A stretch of DNA of 64,000 bases from Candidatus Accumulibacter regalis (GCA_000585075.1 JEMY01000006.1:1-64000); one strand, 5' to 3'. Positions 8,582-20,066 are shown, counted from the first letter of the stretch. The notes: generated from the sequence alone by a model not told the origin. Numbers and translations: made by a program.

Positions 8582-8777
8582 CGTTCTTCCCCCTCGGAAC
8601 GACACTTCCACGCTATAGCAGGCCGGTACTGGCCGCCGACGATGGCACGCTCGCCCACCGCGGCTTCCGAAACGGCGCCCGATACCTGCATCGGTGGAAC
8701 CTGCGGATACGACCGGGGCGAGGTGCGCCGACCGCCGTTGGTCAGCGGTTCCTGTGCACCTCGCTGGCCGGAGTCGC

Positions 8778-9362
8778 TTAGCGGCAGATGGTGCCGCTGA
8801 CGTCAGCACCTACAGTCTCGTAGCCCCTGATCTCCATGGAAACGCTCGCCTTGGAGAATTTCTTGGTACCACCAACGCCAATCAGTTGCTCAACCGCGTA
8901 CCCGTCCCCGCGCAAAACAGCCGTATCACGCAGAAATATCTGGCCCAGTTCCTTATCTTTTCGGGGCTCTTCTCGGTCGGCCGCAACCGTCACCACCGTT
9001 GCCGCGGTGAAGAAAGGCGGAACAGCGGGGGGAGGTAAAGCACAACTGGGCGGATCAAGAAGACAGAAACTGTTGGCGGTCAGCGCCGATAGAGACGAAG
9101 CCTCGACCTGACGCCCTCCCAGCTGTGCGTCAGCAATCGTCCCCGAAAAACAGATCGCCGGCGTCCCCGCTGGTAGAAAGGTCGCATCCTCGAAAATGCG
9201 CTCTTTTCGCATTACCGCCTTGAATTCGTCGCAAGGGCCCTGCTCCAACGTCAGCTTTCCGCTGAACTCTTCGCAACGCGACCCCCGAGAATCCGCCGCA
9301 GCAACACCGACACCACCGCACAGCAACAAACCCCCCGCTACCAGAGCTGCAACCTTTTTCAT
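8778..9362 (-). CDS. Secreted protein of unknown function
   Basis: The product is 194 residues from the ATG at 9362, which follows a GGGGGAAG ribosome-binding site. The signal peptide is MKKVAALVAGGLLLCGGVG with predicted cleavage after AAA. The mature part has five cysteines (in SRCEEF, GPCDEF, AICFSG, NSFCLLDPPSC and the final TICR), a proline-rich stretch (ALPPPAVPPFF) and mixed beta-type sequence. I do not recognise a domain. It is separated from the transglycosylase by 196 bases and from the sulfurtransferase by 172, so it may be its own transcription unit. Codon use looks like the neighbours. Confidence 0.75.
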   Translation of the reverse strand: MKKVAALVAGGLLLCGGVGVAAADSRGSRCEEFSGKLTLEQGPCDEFKAVMRKERIFEDATFLPAGTPAICFSGTIADAQLGGRQVEASSLSALTANSFCLLDPPSCALPPPAVPPFFTAATVVTVAADREEPRKDKELGQIFLRDTAVLRGDGYAVEQLIGVGGTKKFSKASVSMEIRGYETVGADVSGTICR

Positions 9363-9534
9363 GTTTTTTCTTCCCCCGTGATGTTGAGAAACAGGAAACG
9401 GCAGTATAGATCGCCTCGCCGGCGAATGAAACTCACAAAAAAACAACATCTTGGACAAACGCATTAATTCAATCGCAAAGGATAGCCAGGCAGGAGGCGA
9501 GAGTCCGCCGCCGACCTGTTCGCCGTTCGCTGCC

Positions 9535-10383
9535 TCAGGGAACCTGACTGGCGACCGGCCGCGCCGGGTCACTGCACCATTCGCTCCACGAACCGGCGTA
9601 GAGACGCGCGTCGTGCAGGCCCGCGATTTCCATGGCCAGGAGGTTGTGGCAGGCGGTGACGCCCGAGCCGCAGGTCATCACCGCCTGTTTCGGATCGGTC
9701 CCGGCGAGCAGCGCCAGCAGTTCGCGGCGCAGCTCCGCAGCCGGACGAAAACAGCCGTCGCTATCGAGGTTGTCGCGGAAAAAGCGGTTGCGCGCACCGG
9801 GAATATGGCCGCCGACCGGGTCGAGCGTTTCGTTCTCGCCGCGGAAGCGATCCGGGCTGCGCGCGTCGATCAGGCAGAACTGGCCTTCGCGTACGTCGGC
9901 GAGCACCTCCTGGGTCGTCGCCACCCAGTCACGCGGCGCGCCCTCGAAGGGCACGGCCGCAACCGCGGGCGATTCGGTCGACAGCGGCCTGCCCTCTGCC
10001 ACCCAGCGCTCGATGCCACCATCGAGAACCGCGACGCGCTCGTGACCAAGCCAGCGCAACAACCACCACATGCGACTGGCGATCATGCCGCCAGCGTCAT
10101 CGTAGGCGACCACCTGGGTGTCCCGCGAAACGCCGGCGGCGCCCAGCCTGGCGGCAAGAAGCTGCGGGTCGGGCAAGGGATGACGACCGTTGCTGCCGTT
10201 CATCGGCCCGGACAGGTCGCGATCCAGATGCAGGAAGCTCGCCCCGGGCAAATGCCCGCTGGCGTAGGCGCGGGCGCCGGCGTCGGGATCGCTCAGCTGA
10301 TGGCGACAATCGAATAGGCGCCAGCCCGGATCATCGAGATGATGCGCCAGGAGAGCGGGACTGACCACCGTCGAGTAGCTCAC
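9535..10383 (-). CDS. sseA: Two-domain sulfurtransferase (rhodanese / 3-mercaptopyruvate type)
   Basis: The product is 282 residues with two rhodanese modules. The inactive N-terminal module (about 5-135) includes HLPGASFLHLDRDLSG, and the catalytic C-terminal module (about 155-280) includes IDARSPDRFRGENETLDPVG and GHIPGARN. The active-site loop is TCGSGVTA, with the CGSGVT form typical of mercaptopyruvate sulfurtransferases. It would move sulfane sulfur to thiol acceptors in the cytoplasm. The GTG start at 10383 overlaps the stop of the STAS-like gene (GTGA), so the two are probably co-translated. An in-frame upstream start would only add arginine-rich sequence read from the neighbour. Confidence 0.9.
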   Translation of the reverse strand: MSYSTVVSPALLAHHLDDPGWRLFDCRHQLSDPDAGARAYASGHLPGASFLHLDRDLSGPMNGSNGRHPLPDPQLLAARLGAAGVSRDTQVVAYDDAGGMIASRMWWLLRWLGHERVAVLDGGIERWVAEGRPLSTESPAVAAVPFEGAPRDWVATTQEVLADVREGQFCLIDARSPDRFRGENETLDPVGGHIPGARNRFFRDNLDSDGCFRPAAELRRELLALLAGTDPKQAVMTCGSGVTACHNLLAMEIAGLHDARLYAGSWSEWCSDPARPVASQVP

Positions 10384-10745
10384 GCCAGGCCCTCGCCTTC
10401 CCCTTCGGCCAGCCACGCGCGCGCTTCGACTTCCTCGTCGAAGACGCGCATCTCGGCTTCGACGAAAATCTGCGACAGCCAGGCACTCCACGCCACCCAC
10501 TGACTTTCGGTGAGCACGGCGATGCGGCTGAAATCCTTGGCGTGGGCTCGCGAGAAGACGATGTCTTCCCAGGCCACGTCGAGGGTGAAATCGGCCATCT
10601 CGCGCAAGTCGAAAAACAGGTCGACCTGCCCCTCGAACTGAATGACGTAGTTGACGGCGTTTTCGAACTCCTGATAATCGGCGAGCGTGAATTCCGCATA
10701 AACCGTGACCTCGACCCGCCGCGGTCGGTTTTCGATGACTATCAT
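10380..10745 (-). CDS. STAS/SpoIIAA-like small protein
   Basis: The product is 121 residues, starting at an ATG with GGGAGG eight bases upstream. The sequence alternates strands and helices: FTLADYQEFENAVNYVI, then VDLFFDLREMADFTLDVAWED and a C-terminal segment ending EARAWLAEGE. This layout, including the final (A)RAWL, is that of SpoIIAA-like STAS proteins of unknown target. It has no signal or membrane segment. It is coupled to the sulfurtransferase gene by a 4-base overlap, which hints at a shared role I cannot define. The C-terminus is a short Glu/Gly run. Confidence 0.75.
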   Translation of the reverse strand: MIVIENRPRRVEVTVYAEFTLADYQEFENAVNYVIQFEGQVDLFFDLREMADFTLDVAWEDIVFSRAHAKDFSRIAVLTESQWVAWSAWLSQIFVEAEMRVFDEEVEARAWLAEGEGEGLA

Positions 10746-10995
10746 GGCATCCTCCCGTTTTTTCGTTGCGCAAGTGTAGCACCAGTCCCCGCGCTGGCGC
10801 TTGTGCGGCGCCCGGCCGGTGCAGGGCAGCGCGACCATGGCGAGCGCCGCCGGCGGATGCCGCCCTTCCAGGCCATCGCCGGTGGCCACCGGGCGGTTCG
10901 CCAGAGCAGCCCGCGCAGGACTCGCGGGAATGCTTTCCATTTGACCGCAAGGCCACTAATACGCTATTTTCGGCGGTTTGATTCGAGCCCTTGCC

Positions 10996-11283
10996 ATGCC
11001 ACGACCGAACTCCGACGAAGCTGTCGACGCCAGCGCACCCGCGATGGACGAAACAGCTGTCGGTAAACTGAAGTTTGAGGCGGCTCTCGCCGAACTTGAA
11101 CAGATCGTTCAGGACATGGAGGGTGGCCGCCTGCCGCTCGAGGAGTCACTGGCCGCGTATCGCCGTGGCAGCGAACTGCTGACCCATTGCCAGCAGCAAC
11201 TCAGCGACGCCGAACGCCAGATTCAGGTGCTCGAGAATGGCGCGCTGCGCGCTTTCGAGCCCGCGGGTGGCGAGGCCAGATGA
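10996..11283 (+). CDS. xseB: Exodeoxyribonuclease VII small subunit
   Basis: The product is 95 residues. The conserved XseB core is KLKFEAALAELEQIVQDMEG then LPLEESLAAYRRGSELL, a helical hairpin that forms part of the exonuclease VII arm. Its partner XseA is not in the window. An in-frame TTG at 10978 gives six more residues; I prefer the ATG, although neither has a strong ribosome-binding site. The stop overlaps the ispA start (ATGA). The order xseB-ispA-dxs is widespread in proteobacteria. Confidence 0.93.
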   Translation: MPRPNSDEAVDASAPAMDETAVGKLKFEAALAELEQIVQDMEGGRLPLEESLAAYRRGSELLTHCQQQLSDAERQIQVLENGALRAFEPAGGEAR

Positions 11284-12203
11284 GCGCGCCGACGCAAGTC
11301 CCGCCGGCGCCAGCGGCGCCTGCCTTCGCGGACTGGATGCGTTGCGTCCAGGCAGAGGTCGAAGCGGCCCTCGCCCGCCACCTGCCGCCGGCGGAAGCCA
11401 TTCCGGCGCGCCTGCACCAGGCCATGCGCTATGCCAGCCTGAATGGCGGCAAACGGATACGGCCGCTGCTTGTTTTCGCGGCCGGAGAGCTGACCGCTGC
11501 CCCGGCGGAACGACTGCAAATCGCGGCCTGCGCGGTCGAGCTGATCCACAGCTATTCGCTGGTCCATGACGACCTGCCGGCGATGGATGACGACGTGCTG
11601 CGACGCGGCCGCCCGACCTGCCACGTCGAGTTTGACGAAGCGACTGCCTTGCTGGTCGGCGACAGCCTGCAAGCGCTGGCTTTCGAACTGCTGGCGCGCA
11701 AGGATTTCGGCGAACAGGGCCGGCAACTGGAAATGCTGCGCCTGCTGGCGCGCGCCAGCGGCTCGTGCGGCATGGCTGGCGGCCAGTCAATCGACCTCGA
11801 AGCCGTCGGCAAGAGCCTCAACCAGCCCGAACTGGAATTGATGCACGCGCTCAAGACCGGCGCCCTGATCCGCGCGGCAGTGTTGCTCGGCGCCCTCTGC
11901 GGAGCAGCCCTGAGCACCGGCGAAAGCGCTGCGCTGGACCGTTTTGCCAAACGCGCCGGCCTGCTCTTTCAGGTCGTCGACGACATTCTCGACTGCACGG
12001 CCAGTACCGCCACCCTCGGCAAGACGGCCGGCAAGGATGCGGCTGCCGAGAAACCGACCTACGTCAGCCTGCTGGGCCTCGAACGCGCCCGCGAGTTTGC
12101 CGACGATCTGAGAAAGCAGGCGCTCGAAGCACTCGCGCCTTTCGGCGAACGCCGCCAGCGCCTTGTCGAGCTCACCGGCTTCATCACCCAGCGCAAGTTC
12201 TAG
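11280..12203 (+). CDS. ispA: Farnesyl diphosphate synthase (polyprenyl synthetase)
   Basis: This enzyme condenses isopentenyl diphosphate with dimethylallyl and geranyl diphosphate to make farnesyl diphosphate. It is 307 residues, standard for bacterial IspA. The first aspartate-rich motif ([13 protein letters not shown]), the lysine motif (GGKRIRP), GQSIDLEA and the second aspartate motif ([10 protein letters not shown]) are all intact. The start overlaps xseB by four bases. It lies 62 bases before dxs, so substrate supply and chain elongation are encoded together. Confidence 0.96.
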   Translation: MSAPTQVPPAPAAPAFADWMRCVQAEVEAALARHLPPAEAIPARLHQAMRYASLNGGKRIRPLLVFAAGELTAAPAERLQIAACAVELIHSYSLVHDDLPAMDDDVLRRGRPTCHVEFDEATALLVGDSLQALAFELLARKDFGEQGRQLEMLRLLARASGSCGMAGGQSIDLEAVGKSLNQPELELMHALKTGALIRAAVLLGALCGAALSTGESAALDRFAKRAGLLFQVVDDILDCTASTATLGKTAGKDAAAEKPTYVSLLGLERAREFADDLRKQALEALAPFGERRQRLVELTGFITQRKF

Positions 12204-12265
12204 GCACCGCTTCCGCTCATTGCTCGCCGCCACCGGCGAGCGCTTCCGCAGGACCCAACAAGACC

Positions 12266-14158
12266 ATGACCCTCTACCCTCTGCTCGACACCATCAGCGA
12301 TCCGGCGCAAGTGCGCAAGCTCGACCGCCGCCAGTTGCCACAACTGGCTGACGAGTTGCGTGCCTTTCTGGTCGATTCGGTCTCCCGGACCGGCGGCCAC
12401 CTGTCGTCGAACCTCGGCACGGTCGAACTGACGGTCGCCCTGCACTACGTTTTCGACACGCCGCACGACCGCCTGGTGTGGGACGTCGGCCACCAGACCT
12501 ACGCGCACAAGGCGCTTACCGGCCGCCGCGAGGGCATGGCCAGGCTGCGCATGCATGGCGGCATCTCCGGCTTCCCGAAGCGCAGCGAGAGCAGGTACGA
12601 CACCTTCGGCGTCGGCCACTCGTCGACGTCGATCTCGGCGGCCCTGGGCATGGCGCTCGCCGCCAAGATCAGGCACGAAACGCGCAAGGTCGTGGCCATC
12701 ATCGGCGACGGCGCGATGTCGGCCGGCCAGGCCTTTGAAGCGCTCAACAACGCCGGCGTCGCCGACGCCGACATGCTCGTCGTCCTCAACGATAACGACA
12801 TGTCGATCTCGCCGCCCGTGGGCGCACTGAACCGCTACCTGGCGCGGCTCTTCTCCGGCAACACCTTCAACGCGGCCCGCAAGGCCGGCGAGAAGATCCT
12901 CGACTTTTCGCCTTCGCTGCTCGAATTCGCCAAGCGCGCCGAGGAGCACGTCAAGGGAATGCTGACCCCGGGAACGCTGTTCGAGGAACTGGGCCTGAAC
13001 TACATCGGCCCGATCGACGGCCACGATCTCGAATCGCTGGTGCCGACCCTGCTCAACCTGAAGAACCTCAAGGGCCCGCAGTTTCTGCACGTCATCACCA
13101 AGAAGGGCCAGGGTTACAAGCTCGCCGAGGTCGATCCGATCCTCTACCACGGCGTCTCGAAGTTCAAGCCGGAGGTCGGGATTGCCGGCGGCAAGCCCGG
13201 CGCAAAGCCGAGCTACACGCAGGTTTTTGGCGACTGGCTGTGCGACATGGCGGCGGCCGACCCGCGACTCGTCGGCATTACCCCGGCGATGCGCGAAGGC
13301 TCCGGCCTGCTGCGCTTCAGCGAATGTTACCCGGACCGCTACTACGATGTCGGCATCGCCGAGCAGCACGCCGTCACCTTCGCCGCCGGCCTGGCCTGCG
13401 AAGGCATGCGACCGGTGCTGGCCATCTACTCGACCTTCCTGCAACGCGGCTACGACCAGCTGGTGCACGATGTGGCCCTGCAGAACCTGCCGGTGGTCTT
13501 TGCCCTCGACCGCGGCGGACTGGTCGGCGCCGACGGCCCGACGCACCACGGCGCCTTCGACGTTTCCTTCCTGACCTGCATCCCGAACATGGTACTGATG
13601 ACGCCCAGCGACGAGGACGAGTGCCGCAAGATGCTGACCACCGCCTATCGCCTCGACGGACCGAGCGCCGTGCGCTACCCGCGCGGCACCGGTACCGGTG
13701 CGACGATCGACAAGGCGCTGGTCGGGCTGCCGCTTGGCAAAGGCGAAATCCGTCGCCGCGGTTCGCAGGTAGCCCTGCTCGCTTTCGGCAGCATGCTGAC
13801 GCCGGCGCTCGAAGCAGGCGAAGAGCTCGACGCGACGGTGGCCAACATGCGCTTCGTCAAGCCTATCGACCGCGAGCTGATCATCGCCCTGGCCGCGGAA
13901 CATTCTCTGCTCGTAAGCGTCGAAGAGAATTCCTTGATCGGCGGCGCCGGTTCCGAGGTCGCGCGGGTTCTCGAAGATGTTGCCGGCACGACTCGACTCC
14001 TGCGCCTGGGGATCCCCGACCGCTTCATCGAGCATGGCGACCAGGCACTCTTGCTGGCGGAAATTGGCCTGGACCGTGACGGAATCGTCGCTGCGGTGCG
14101 TGCGCGGCAAGACAGCGGCGCAGGGGCAGCCGAGGAAATCGTCGCGGGCAGCATATAG
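12266..14158 (+). CDS. dxs: 1-deoxy-D-xylulose-5-phosphate synthase
   Basis: This is the first enzyme of the methylerythritol phosphate pathway. It is thiamine-diphosphate dependent and joins pyruvate with glyceraldehyde 3-phosphate. The product is 630 residues, starting [10 protein letters not shown]. The thiamine-binding motif runs [17 protein letters not shown]. The early catalytic region has [20 protein letters not shown] and [14 protein letters not shown]. The transketolase pyrimidine domain is marked by [17 protein letters not shown], and the C-terminal transketolase domain starts near residue 500. Longer in-frame extension into the ispA region is not coding. It is 62 bases after ispA and 19 before folE2. 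Confidence 0.97.
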   Translation: MTLYPLLDTISDPAQVRKLDRRQLPQLADELRAFLVDSVSRTGGHLSSNLGTVELTVALHYVFDTPHDRLVWDVGHQTYAHKALTGRREGMARLRMHGGISGFPKRSESRYDTFGVGHSSTSISAALGMALAAKIRHETRKVVAIIGDGAMSAGQAFEALNNAGVADADMLVVLNDNDMSISPPVGALNRYLARLFSGNTFNAARKAGEKILDFSPSLLEFAKRAEEHVKGMLTPGTLFEELGLNYIGPIDGHDLESLVPTLLNLKNLKGPQFLHVITKKGQGYKLAEVDPILYHGVSKFKPEVGIAGGKPGAKPSYTQVFGDWLCDMAAADPRLVGITPAMREGSGLLRFSECYPDRYYDVGIAEQHAVTFAAGLACEGMRPVLAIYSTFLQRGYDQLVHDVALQNLPVVFALDRGGLVGADGPTHHGAFDVSFLTCIPNMVLMTPSDEDECRKMLTTAYRLDGPSAVRYPRGTGTGATIDKALVGLPLGKGEIRRRGSQVALLAFGSMLTPALEAGEELDATVANMRFVKPIDRELIIALAAEHSLLVSVEENSLIGGAGSEVARVLEDVAGTTRLLRLGIPDRFIEHGDQALLLAEIGLDRDGIVAAVRARQDSGAGAAEEIVAGSI

Positions 14159-14177
14159 AAAACAATCAGGAGCAGTA

Positions 14178-14999
14178 ATGAACGCACCAGAAAACCCACA
14201 ACCGACCACGATGGTGGACGTCCAGGGCTCAGCCGATACCCGCCGCATCGCCATCAACAAGGTCGGCATCAAGGCGATACGGCACCCGGTCAAGGTGCTC
14301 GACAAGTCCGGCGGCGTACAGCACACCATCGCCATGTTCAACATGTACGTCGGCCTGCCGCACAATTTCAAGGGCACGCACATGTCGCGCTTCGTGGAAA
14401 TCCTCAACAGCCATGAACGCGAGATTTCGGTCGAAAACTTCCCGGCCATGTTGCGCGACATGGTCGACCGGCTGGAAGCGGAAACCGGTCACATCGAAAT
14501 GAACTTCCCGTATTTCATCAACAAGACCGCTCCGGTGTCCGGGGTGCAGAGCCTGATGGATTACGACGTCACTCTGGTCGGCGAAATCGGCCATGGCGAT
14601 ATCACATCGACCATCAGGGTGGTGGTTCCGGTCACCAGCCTGTGCCCGTGCTCAAAGGAGATTTCCGAGCGCGGCGCCCACAACCAGCGCTCGCACGTAA
14701 CGGTCACGGTGAGCATCAACGATCACCTGTGGATCGAAGAGCTGGTGCAATTCGTCGAAGCGCAGGCGTCGTGCGAGCTCTATGGCCTGCTCAAGCGCCC
14801 GGACGAGAAGTACGTCACCGAACGAGCCTACGACAACCCGAAGTTCGTCGAGGACATGGTGCGCGACGTGGCCGCACGCCTCAACGCCGAATGCCGCATC
14901 GACGCCTACGTGGTCGAGTCCGAGAACTTCGAGTCGATCCACAATCATTCGGCGTACGCGCTGATCGAGAACGACAAGCGAGCCGCCGCAGCAGGCTGA
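14178..14999 (+). CDS. folE2: GTP cyclohydrolase FolE2 (type IB)
   Basis: It opens GTP to dihydroneopterin triphosphate, the first step of folate synthesis. The product is 273 residues and belongs to the FolE2 family, which accepts several metals, unlike zinc-dependent FolE. The metal-ligand segment is [20 protein letters not shown], followed by [14 protein letters not shown] upstream and [13 protein letters not shown] near the C-terminus. The start has AGGAGCAG just upstream. It sits 19 bases after dxs and is followed by a strong terminator, so it probably closes the xseB-ispA-dxs operon. I see no zinc-responsive operator before it. Confidence 0.95.
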   Translation: MNAPENPQPTTMVDVQGSADTRRIAINKVGIKAIRHPVKVLDKSGGVQHTIAMFNMYVGLPHNFKGTHMSRFVEILNSHEREISVENFPAMLRDMVDRLEAETGHIEMNFPYFINKTAPVSGVQSLMDYDVTLVGEIGHGDITSTIRVVVPVTSLCPCSKEISERGAHNQRSHVTVTVSINDHLWIEELVQFVEAQASCELYGLLKRPDEKYVTERAYDNPKFVEDMVRDVAARLNAECRIDAYVVESENFESIHNHSAYALIENDKRAAAAG

Positions 15000-15030
15000 C
15001 CCGGCGCTGGTGAACCAGGCAGAAGAAAAA

Positions 15031-15066
15031 AACGTGGCGGAGTCTCTCGACTCCGCCACGTTTTTG
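15031..15066. terminator. Bidirectional rho-independent terminator between folE2 and rplS
   Basis: A 13-bp perfect stem (AACGTGGCGGAGT pairing with ACTCCGCCACGTT) encloses a short loop. It is preceded by an A-run and followed by a T-run, so it can end transcripts from both convergent operons. Confidence 0.92.
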
Positions 15067-15088
15067 TTTACGCCAGCAGCGCGGCTGT

Positions 15089-15454
15089 TCAGCGCTGCTT
15101 GCGGACCAGCTTCTCCTTGATCCGCGCCGACTTGCCCGAACGCTGACGCAGGTAGTAAAGCTTGGCGCGACGAACGTCGCCACGACGCTTGACCTCGATC
15201 GCCGCGACCAGCGGCGAGTAGGTCTGGAAGGTGCGCTCGACGCCCTCGCCCGACGAAACCTTGCGCACGATGAAGCTGGAGTTGAGACCACGATTGCGCT
15301 TGGCAATCACGACCCCTTCGTAGGCCTGCAAACGCTCGCGCGTACCTTCCCGCACCTTGACCTGGACGACGACGGTGTCGCCCGGCGCAAAGACGGGAAT
15401 GACTTTGCCCAGACGGGCAATTTCTTCTTGCTCAAGTTGCTCGATCAGATTCAT
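15089..15454 (-). CDS. rplS: 50S ribosomal protein L19
   Basis: The product is 121 residues starting [17 protein letters not shown]. Family landmarks are [51 protein letters not shown] and the basic C-terminus [21 protein letters not shown]19 sits at the subunit interface of the ribosome. It is the last gene of rpsP-rimM-trmD-rplS, 23 bases after trmD, and the bidirectional terminator follows. Confidence 0.98.
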   Translation of the reverse strand: MNLIEQLEQEEIARLGKVIPVFAPGDTVVVQVKVREGTRERLQAYEGVVIAKRNRGLNSSFIVRKVSSGEGVERTFQTYSPLVAAIEVKRRGDVRRAKLYYLRQRSGKSARIKEKLVRKQR

Positions 15455-15477
15455 ATTCTTGACTCCATGTATGCGAA

Positions 15478-16284
15478 CTACGCATTCTTGTCCTGACCGC
15501 ATTGCTCCTGAAACTGCCGCAGGAGTTGCGTTTCCGTTTTCGACAGCGAACGCCCCGCCAACAACTCGGGACGCCGCTGCCACGTCCGACCCAGCGCCTG
15601 TTGCAGACGCCAGCGTCGTATTTCCTCGTGGTGACCGGACAAGAGCACATCCGGCACCCGCCGCCCGTCGTACTCCTCGGGCCGCGTATAGTGCGGGCAA
15701 TCAAGCAAGCCCGCGACAAACGAATCCTGTTGTGCCGATTCGGCGTCGTTGAGCACGCCCGGCAACTGCCTGACGACGGCGTCGATCAGCGCCATCGCCG
15801 GTATTTCGCCACCCGAAAGGACGAAATCACCGATAGAAATTTCTTCATCGACGCCCGCGTCGATCAGCCGTTCGTCGATCCCTTCGTAGCGCCCGCAAAC
15901 CAGCACCAGCGCTTCGTCGCCGTGCGCCAGCTCCATCACCCGCTGGTGCGTGAGCAGCGAGCCCTGGGGCGAAAGGCAGATCACACGGCTGGAGGCCACT
16001 CCGGCCCCCTGCTGCCGCGCCTTCGCCGCCGCGATCGCCGCCGCCAGCGGCTGGGCCAGCATGACCATTCCCGGGCCGCCGCCGTAGGGACGGTCATCAA
16101 CGGTGCGATGCCGATCCTCGGTGAAGTCGCGCGGATTCCACAGCTGCAGGGTCCAGCGTCCGGTCTCCAGTGCCCGCCGGGTCACCCCCGAGTGGCTCAC
16201 CGCCGTAAACATTTCGGGAAACAGGCTCAGCACATCAACGACAAACGGGCTCTCGGGCAGCGACGCGCCGCCTGGCGAAGTCAC
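15478..16284 (-). CDS. trmD: tRNA (guanine37-N1)-methyltransferase TrmD
   Basis: It methylates G37 in tRNAs using S-adenosylmethionine, which prevents +1 frameshifting. The SPOUT/knot landmarks are present: [35 protein letters not shown], and the SAM-binding knot [15 protein letters not shown] chose the GTG at 16284, which overlaps the rimM stop (GTGA) and has GGGAAA upstream, giving 268 residues. A TTG 15 bases earlier is possible. The C-terminal RRPELL/LRQF helix region is complete. Confidence 0.96.
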   Translation of the reverse strand: MTSPGGASLPESPFVVDVLSLFPEMFTAVSHSGVTRRALETGRWTLQLWNPRDFTEDRHRTVDDRPYGGGPGMVMLAQPLAAAIAAAKARQQGAGVASSRVICLSPQGSLLTHQRVMELAHGDEALVLVCGRYEGIDERLIDAGVDEEISIGDFVLSGGEIPAMALIDAVVRQLPGVLNDAESAQQDSFVAGLLDCPHYTRPEEYDGRRVPDVLLSGHHEEIRRWRLQQALGRTWQRRPELLAGRSLSKTETQLLRQFQEQCGQDKNA

Positions 16285-16832
16285 CAGTCGATTTCCCAAT
16301 CGACGCGAATTCGCTCTTGCGCAAGCTCAACTTCCAGTACCACCGCGGCGACAAAAGGCAACAAGCGCTCGACGCCCTGGCCGTCGCCAACGCGCAACAC
16401 CGCGTTGGCCGGCGTTTCGATCAAGCCGAGAACCCTGCCCAGAGACTGGTCCTGCGTATTGACCACCGCAAGGCCAAGCAGATCGGCCCAGTAGTATTCG
16501 TCGCTCGCGGTCGCCGGCAAGGCCCGGTGCGGAACGCCCACCAGCACCCCGGCGACGGCCTCGGCAGCAGACCGGTCAGCAACACATTCGAGCTGGGCAA
16601 TGAGCATCTCGTTGCGCAGGTGGCAGGTGATCAGCCGCGTCGGACGCCACAACGCAGGCGCATCACCCTCGTGACCCAGCCACCACTGCGGCAGTCGGGA
16701 CCAGGCAGCGGGATCATCGGCAAACGGATAAACGCGCACCGCACCCTGCAGCCCGTGCGCACCGGCGACCTTGCCGAGGACGACGATGTCCTCGACAGCA
16801 GCCGGATCGACGTCGATTCCTGCCACAGCCAC
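16281..16832 (-). CDS. rimM: Ribosome maturation factor RimM
   Basis: It is a 30S maturation factor that binds S19 and helps process 16S rRNA. The N-terminal domain has [20 protein letters not shown]. The C-terminal PRC barrel has [36 protein letters not shown] and [10 protein letters not shown]. The GTG at 16832 gives 183 residues, the usual size, with GGGG eight bases upstream. A TTG at 16868 in the same frame lacks a ribosome-binding site and would add 12 residues. Its stop overlaps the trmD start. Confidence 0.94.
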   Translation of the reverse strand: MAVAGIDVDPAAVEDIVVLGKVAGAHGLQGAVRVYPFADDPAAWSRLPQWWLGHEGDAPALWRPTRLITCHLRNEMLIAQLECVADRSAAEAVAGVLVGVPHRALPATASDEYYWADLLGLAVVNTQDQSLGRVLGLIETPANAVLRVGDGQGVERLLPFVAAVVLEVELAQERIRVDWEIDW

Positions 16833-16871
16833 AGTGCCAGCCCCGTCAGACCGCGAACTGGCGGGCAAGAC

Positions 16872-17126
16872 TCAGGCGGCGACCTTGGCCGCCGACTGCT
16901 TGAGCAGGCGAGCACAGGTCATCGACAGTTGCGCACCCTGCTCCTGCCAGTAGCTGAGACGGTCGGTGGCGATGCGCAAGCCCTCTTCCTTCTCCGAAGC
17001 CAGCGGATTGTAGAAGCCGATGCGCTCGATGAAACGGCCATCGCGGCGGAAACGCGAATCCGCGACCACCATATTGTAGAAGGGGCGCTGCTTGGAGCCC
17101 CCACGGGCAAGACGAATGACAACCAT
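16872..17126 (-). CDS. rpsP: 30S ribosomal protein S16
   Basis: The product is 84 residues beginning [20 protein letters not shown], followed by [19 protein letters not shown], both diagnostic of S16. The rest carries the helix with [15 protein letters not shown]. It is the first gene of its operon. A GGAAGAG ribosome-binding site and an extended -10 promoter lie just upstream. Confidence 0.98.
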   Translation of the reverse strand: MVVIRLARGGSKQRPFYNMVVADSRFRRDGRFIERIGFYNPLASEKEEGLRIATDRLSYWQEQGAQLSMTCARLLKQSAAKVAA

Positions 17127-17159
17127 GATCAGCTCTTCCGAAATCAGAAAAAGAGGCGG

Positions 17160-17170
17160 ATTATAGCAAA
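17160..17170 (-). promoter_or_regulatory. Extended -10 promoter for rpsP operon
   Basis: On the minus strand the sequence TTTTGCTATAAT gives a perfect TATAAT with the TGn extension. It is placed so that transcription would start about 25-30 bases before the rpsP ATG. The -35 match is poor (TTGAAA is present but only 14 bases away), which fits an extended -10 promoter. Confidence 0.55.
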
Positions 17171-17429
17171 AAAGAGTCTTTTCAACATGATCTTGCTACG
17201 CCCGCGGCTGGCGTCGACCGGAAAGCGACGAGGGGGGGCGGCGGCAGCGTCTGCCGCCAGCCAGCAGTCGAAGCTTGCAGGCTATAATTGCGAGTAATTA
17301 GGTCGACAGCGTAAACGTCGCTTGCGCAGCAGCTGCTCGACCCAGCCGCAGTTACCCATGTGCCGGAAGAGGCAGGGTAGCGATCCGACGGACGGCGTGA
17401 CGACACAAACTTGTTTGGCAGGTGGCAAG

Positions 17430-18953
17430 ATGACCAACACCGCTTTCAATCAGCATGGCGCAGCGGAAACCGTGACTTCGCACTCAGGCATACGCACCAT
17501 TCTGCTATGGCTCGAGTCGCCAATGGCGCCCCACCCGGCCGATGAGCTCCCCTCGCTGCGTGCCCAGGTGAAGGCCTGGAACGAGGTCGGCGGCTCGCCA
17601 CAGCAGCGCGCTCTGGCGCTGAACGGTTTGTACGAGCGCAGCTGCACGGTTGTTGCGGCACTGCTTCCTGAACTGACCGAGCTGACCTTGCCCATCCCAC
17701 GCAAGTCGCGACGCCTGGTCCGCAGCGTTCTCGACCTGCTGCAGATGCTCGCTGATGACACGCTGGCGATGGCCGAAGAGGGCGCTCGGCACGATGCCAC
17801 CGACCGCAATCAAGCGCCCGACCTGGCACTTTGGCGTAGCCTGCATGCCGTCGCGCAACAACTGATGATCAGTCACCTGATCGCCTCTCCGGCACCTACC
17901 GGTGCCTGGCAACAACTGCATCAGACCTACGCCAGGGCACGCGACCGGCGGCTTGAAGCGGCCATCCCACGCGGCCAGTCACGCAAGCTGCAGCACATCT
18001 ATCACGCGGCCGTCCTGCTCGGCTGCGCCCAGCCAGCGTCGTTGACGGCACGTGAGGTGGTCTTCCTTGCCGCTTACTTCGAGCGCTTCGCCGGCCAGAT
18101 CGAGACCATCTCGGCGGAAGCCGCCGCCACCGCTCCGGGGAGCTTCTGGGTCGATCCGACGCGCGACGCGCCCGCCCTGCCGTTTTCGCGCAAGCTGGCG
18201 CCGTCGACAGCTCCCCTCGAGTACTTTTCGTGCGCCCGCCTGGGCCTGCTGCTGAAGACGCAGATCGCCCAGCTCAACGCGGGCACGCCAGCCGAAGAAA
18301 TCGGGCTTCCAGAGCTGGCCAGCACTCCCGCCGGAGTCGGCGTCCTGCGCCGCCTGGCGGGACGCTGGAGCGACTTCGGCAAGCGCCGCTTCCATCGTCG
18401 GCGACAGGGCTATCGGACGGTTCTGGGCACCGGCATCGACGGACTCTGGCAACTCAGCAAGGAAGGCGACTCGGCCGCTGTCGAGTTGTCGAGCTGGATG
18501 ATCACCAACGAAAGCCCGGACGGCTATGCGATCAGGCACGTCTCCGGCAAGATCGGCACCCTGTCGGTCGGCAACGTCGTCGCGGTGCGCACGGGCGACG
18601 AAAAGAACTGGCAGATCTGCATGGTGCGCTGGGCGGTATCCGAAAACCCGGAGGATCTGGAGCTGGGCCTGCAGATCCTGGCTCCGAAGGCTGTCGCGGC
18701 GATTCTGGCCCGTCCTGTCGAGGGCGAAGGAACGGAACATCTGCGCGTCCTGGTGCTGCCGGAAATTCCTCTGCTGCGCACCAGCCAGCTGCTGGTCGTT
18801 GCGTCGGGTATGCTGACCCAGAACAACGAGAAACTGGTGCTGGTCATCGAGGACGAAAACCTGGTGGTTCGTGAAATCAAGAGCATTGGTATCGACGAGC
18901 AGACGGGCAGCGTTGACATCCTGTCGATAGAACCCGACCAGAGACGCCTCTAG
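17430..18953 (+). CDS. Large cytoplasmic protein with C-terminal PilZ-like domain
   Basis: The product is 507 residues from the ATG at 17430. There is no signal or membrane helix. The first 300 residues are mostly helical (for example RRLVRSVLDLLQMLADDTLAM) and match no domain I recognise. Residues about 318-420 look like a cyclic-di-GMP-binding PilZ domain: an arginine cluster KRRFHRRRQGYR near 319 is followed, 35 residues later, by N360-ESPDG, which fits the (D/N)xSxxG motif. I infer a c-di-GMP receptor of unknown output. It stands alone, downstream of a TATAAT at 17283 and divergent from rpsP. The frame runs 108 bases upstream of the chosen start, but that part has odd composition. Confidence 0.8.
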   Translation: MTNTAFNQHGAAETVTSHSGIRTILLWLESPMAPHPADELPSLRAQVKAWNEVGGSPQQRALALNGLYERSCTVVAALLPELTELTLPIPRKSRRLVRSVLDLLQMLADDTLAMAEEGARHDATDRNQAPDLALWRSLHAVAQQLMISHLIASPAPTGAWQQLHQTYARARDRRLEAAIPRGQSRKLQHIYHAAVLLGCAQPASLTAREVVFLAAYFERFAGQIETISAEAAATAPGSFWVDPTRDAPALPFSRKLAPSTAPLEYFSCARLGLLLKTQIAQLNAGTPAEEIGLPELASTPAGVGVLRRLAGRWSDFGKRRFHRRRQGYRTVLGTGIDGLWQLSKEGDSAAVELSSWMITNESPDGYAIRHVSGKIGTLSVGNVVAVRTGDEKNWQICMVRWAVSENPEDLELGLQILAPKAVAAILARPVEGEGTEHLRVLVLPEIPLLRTSQLLVVASGMLTQNNEKLVLVIEDENLVVREIKSIGIDEQTGSVDILSIEPDQRRL

Positions 18954-20032
<1,079 letters not shown>

Positions 20033-20066
20033 CCGCGACTCTCTGCCACTTCGTTCGAGGCAGGCG

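Noticed and set aside
12200-14461. A 753-codon minus-strand frame opposite dxs and folE2
   Set aside because: The plus strand holds two well-conserved enzymes through this stretch; the antisense product has no recognisable domain.
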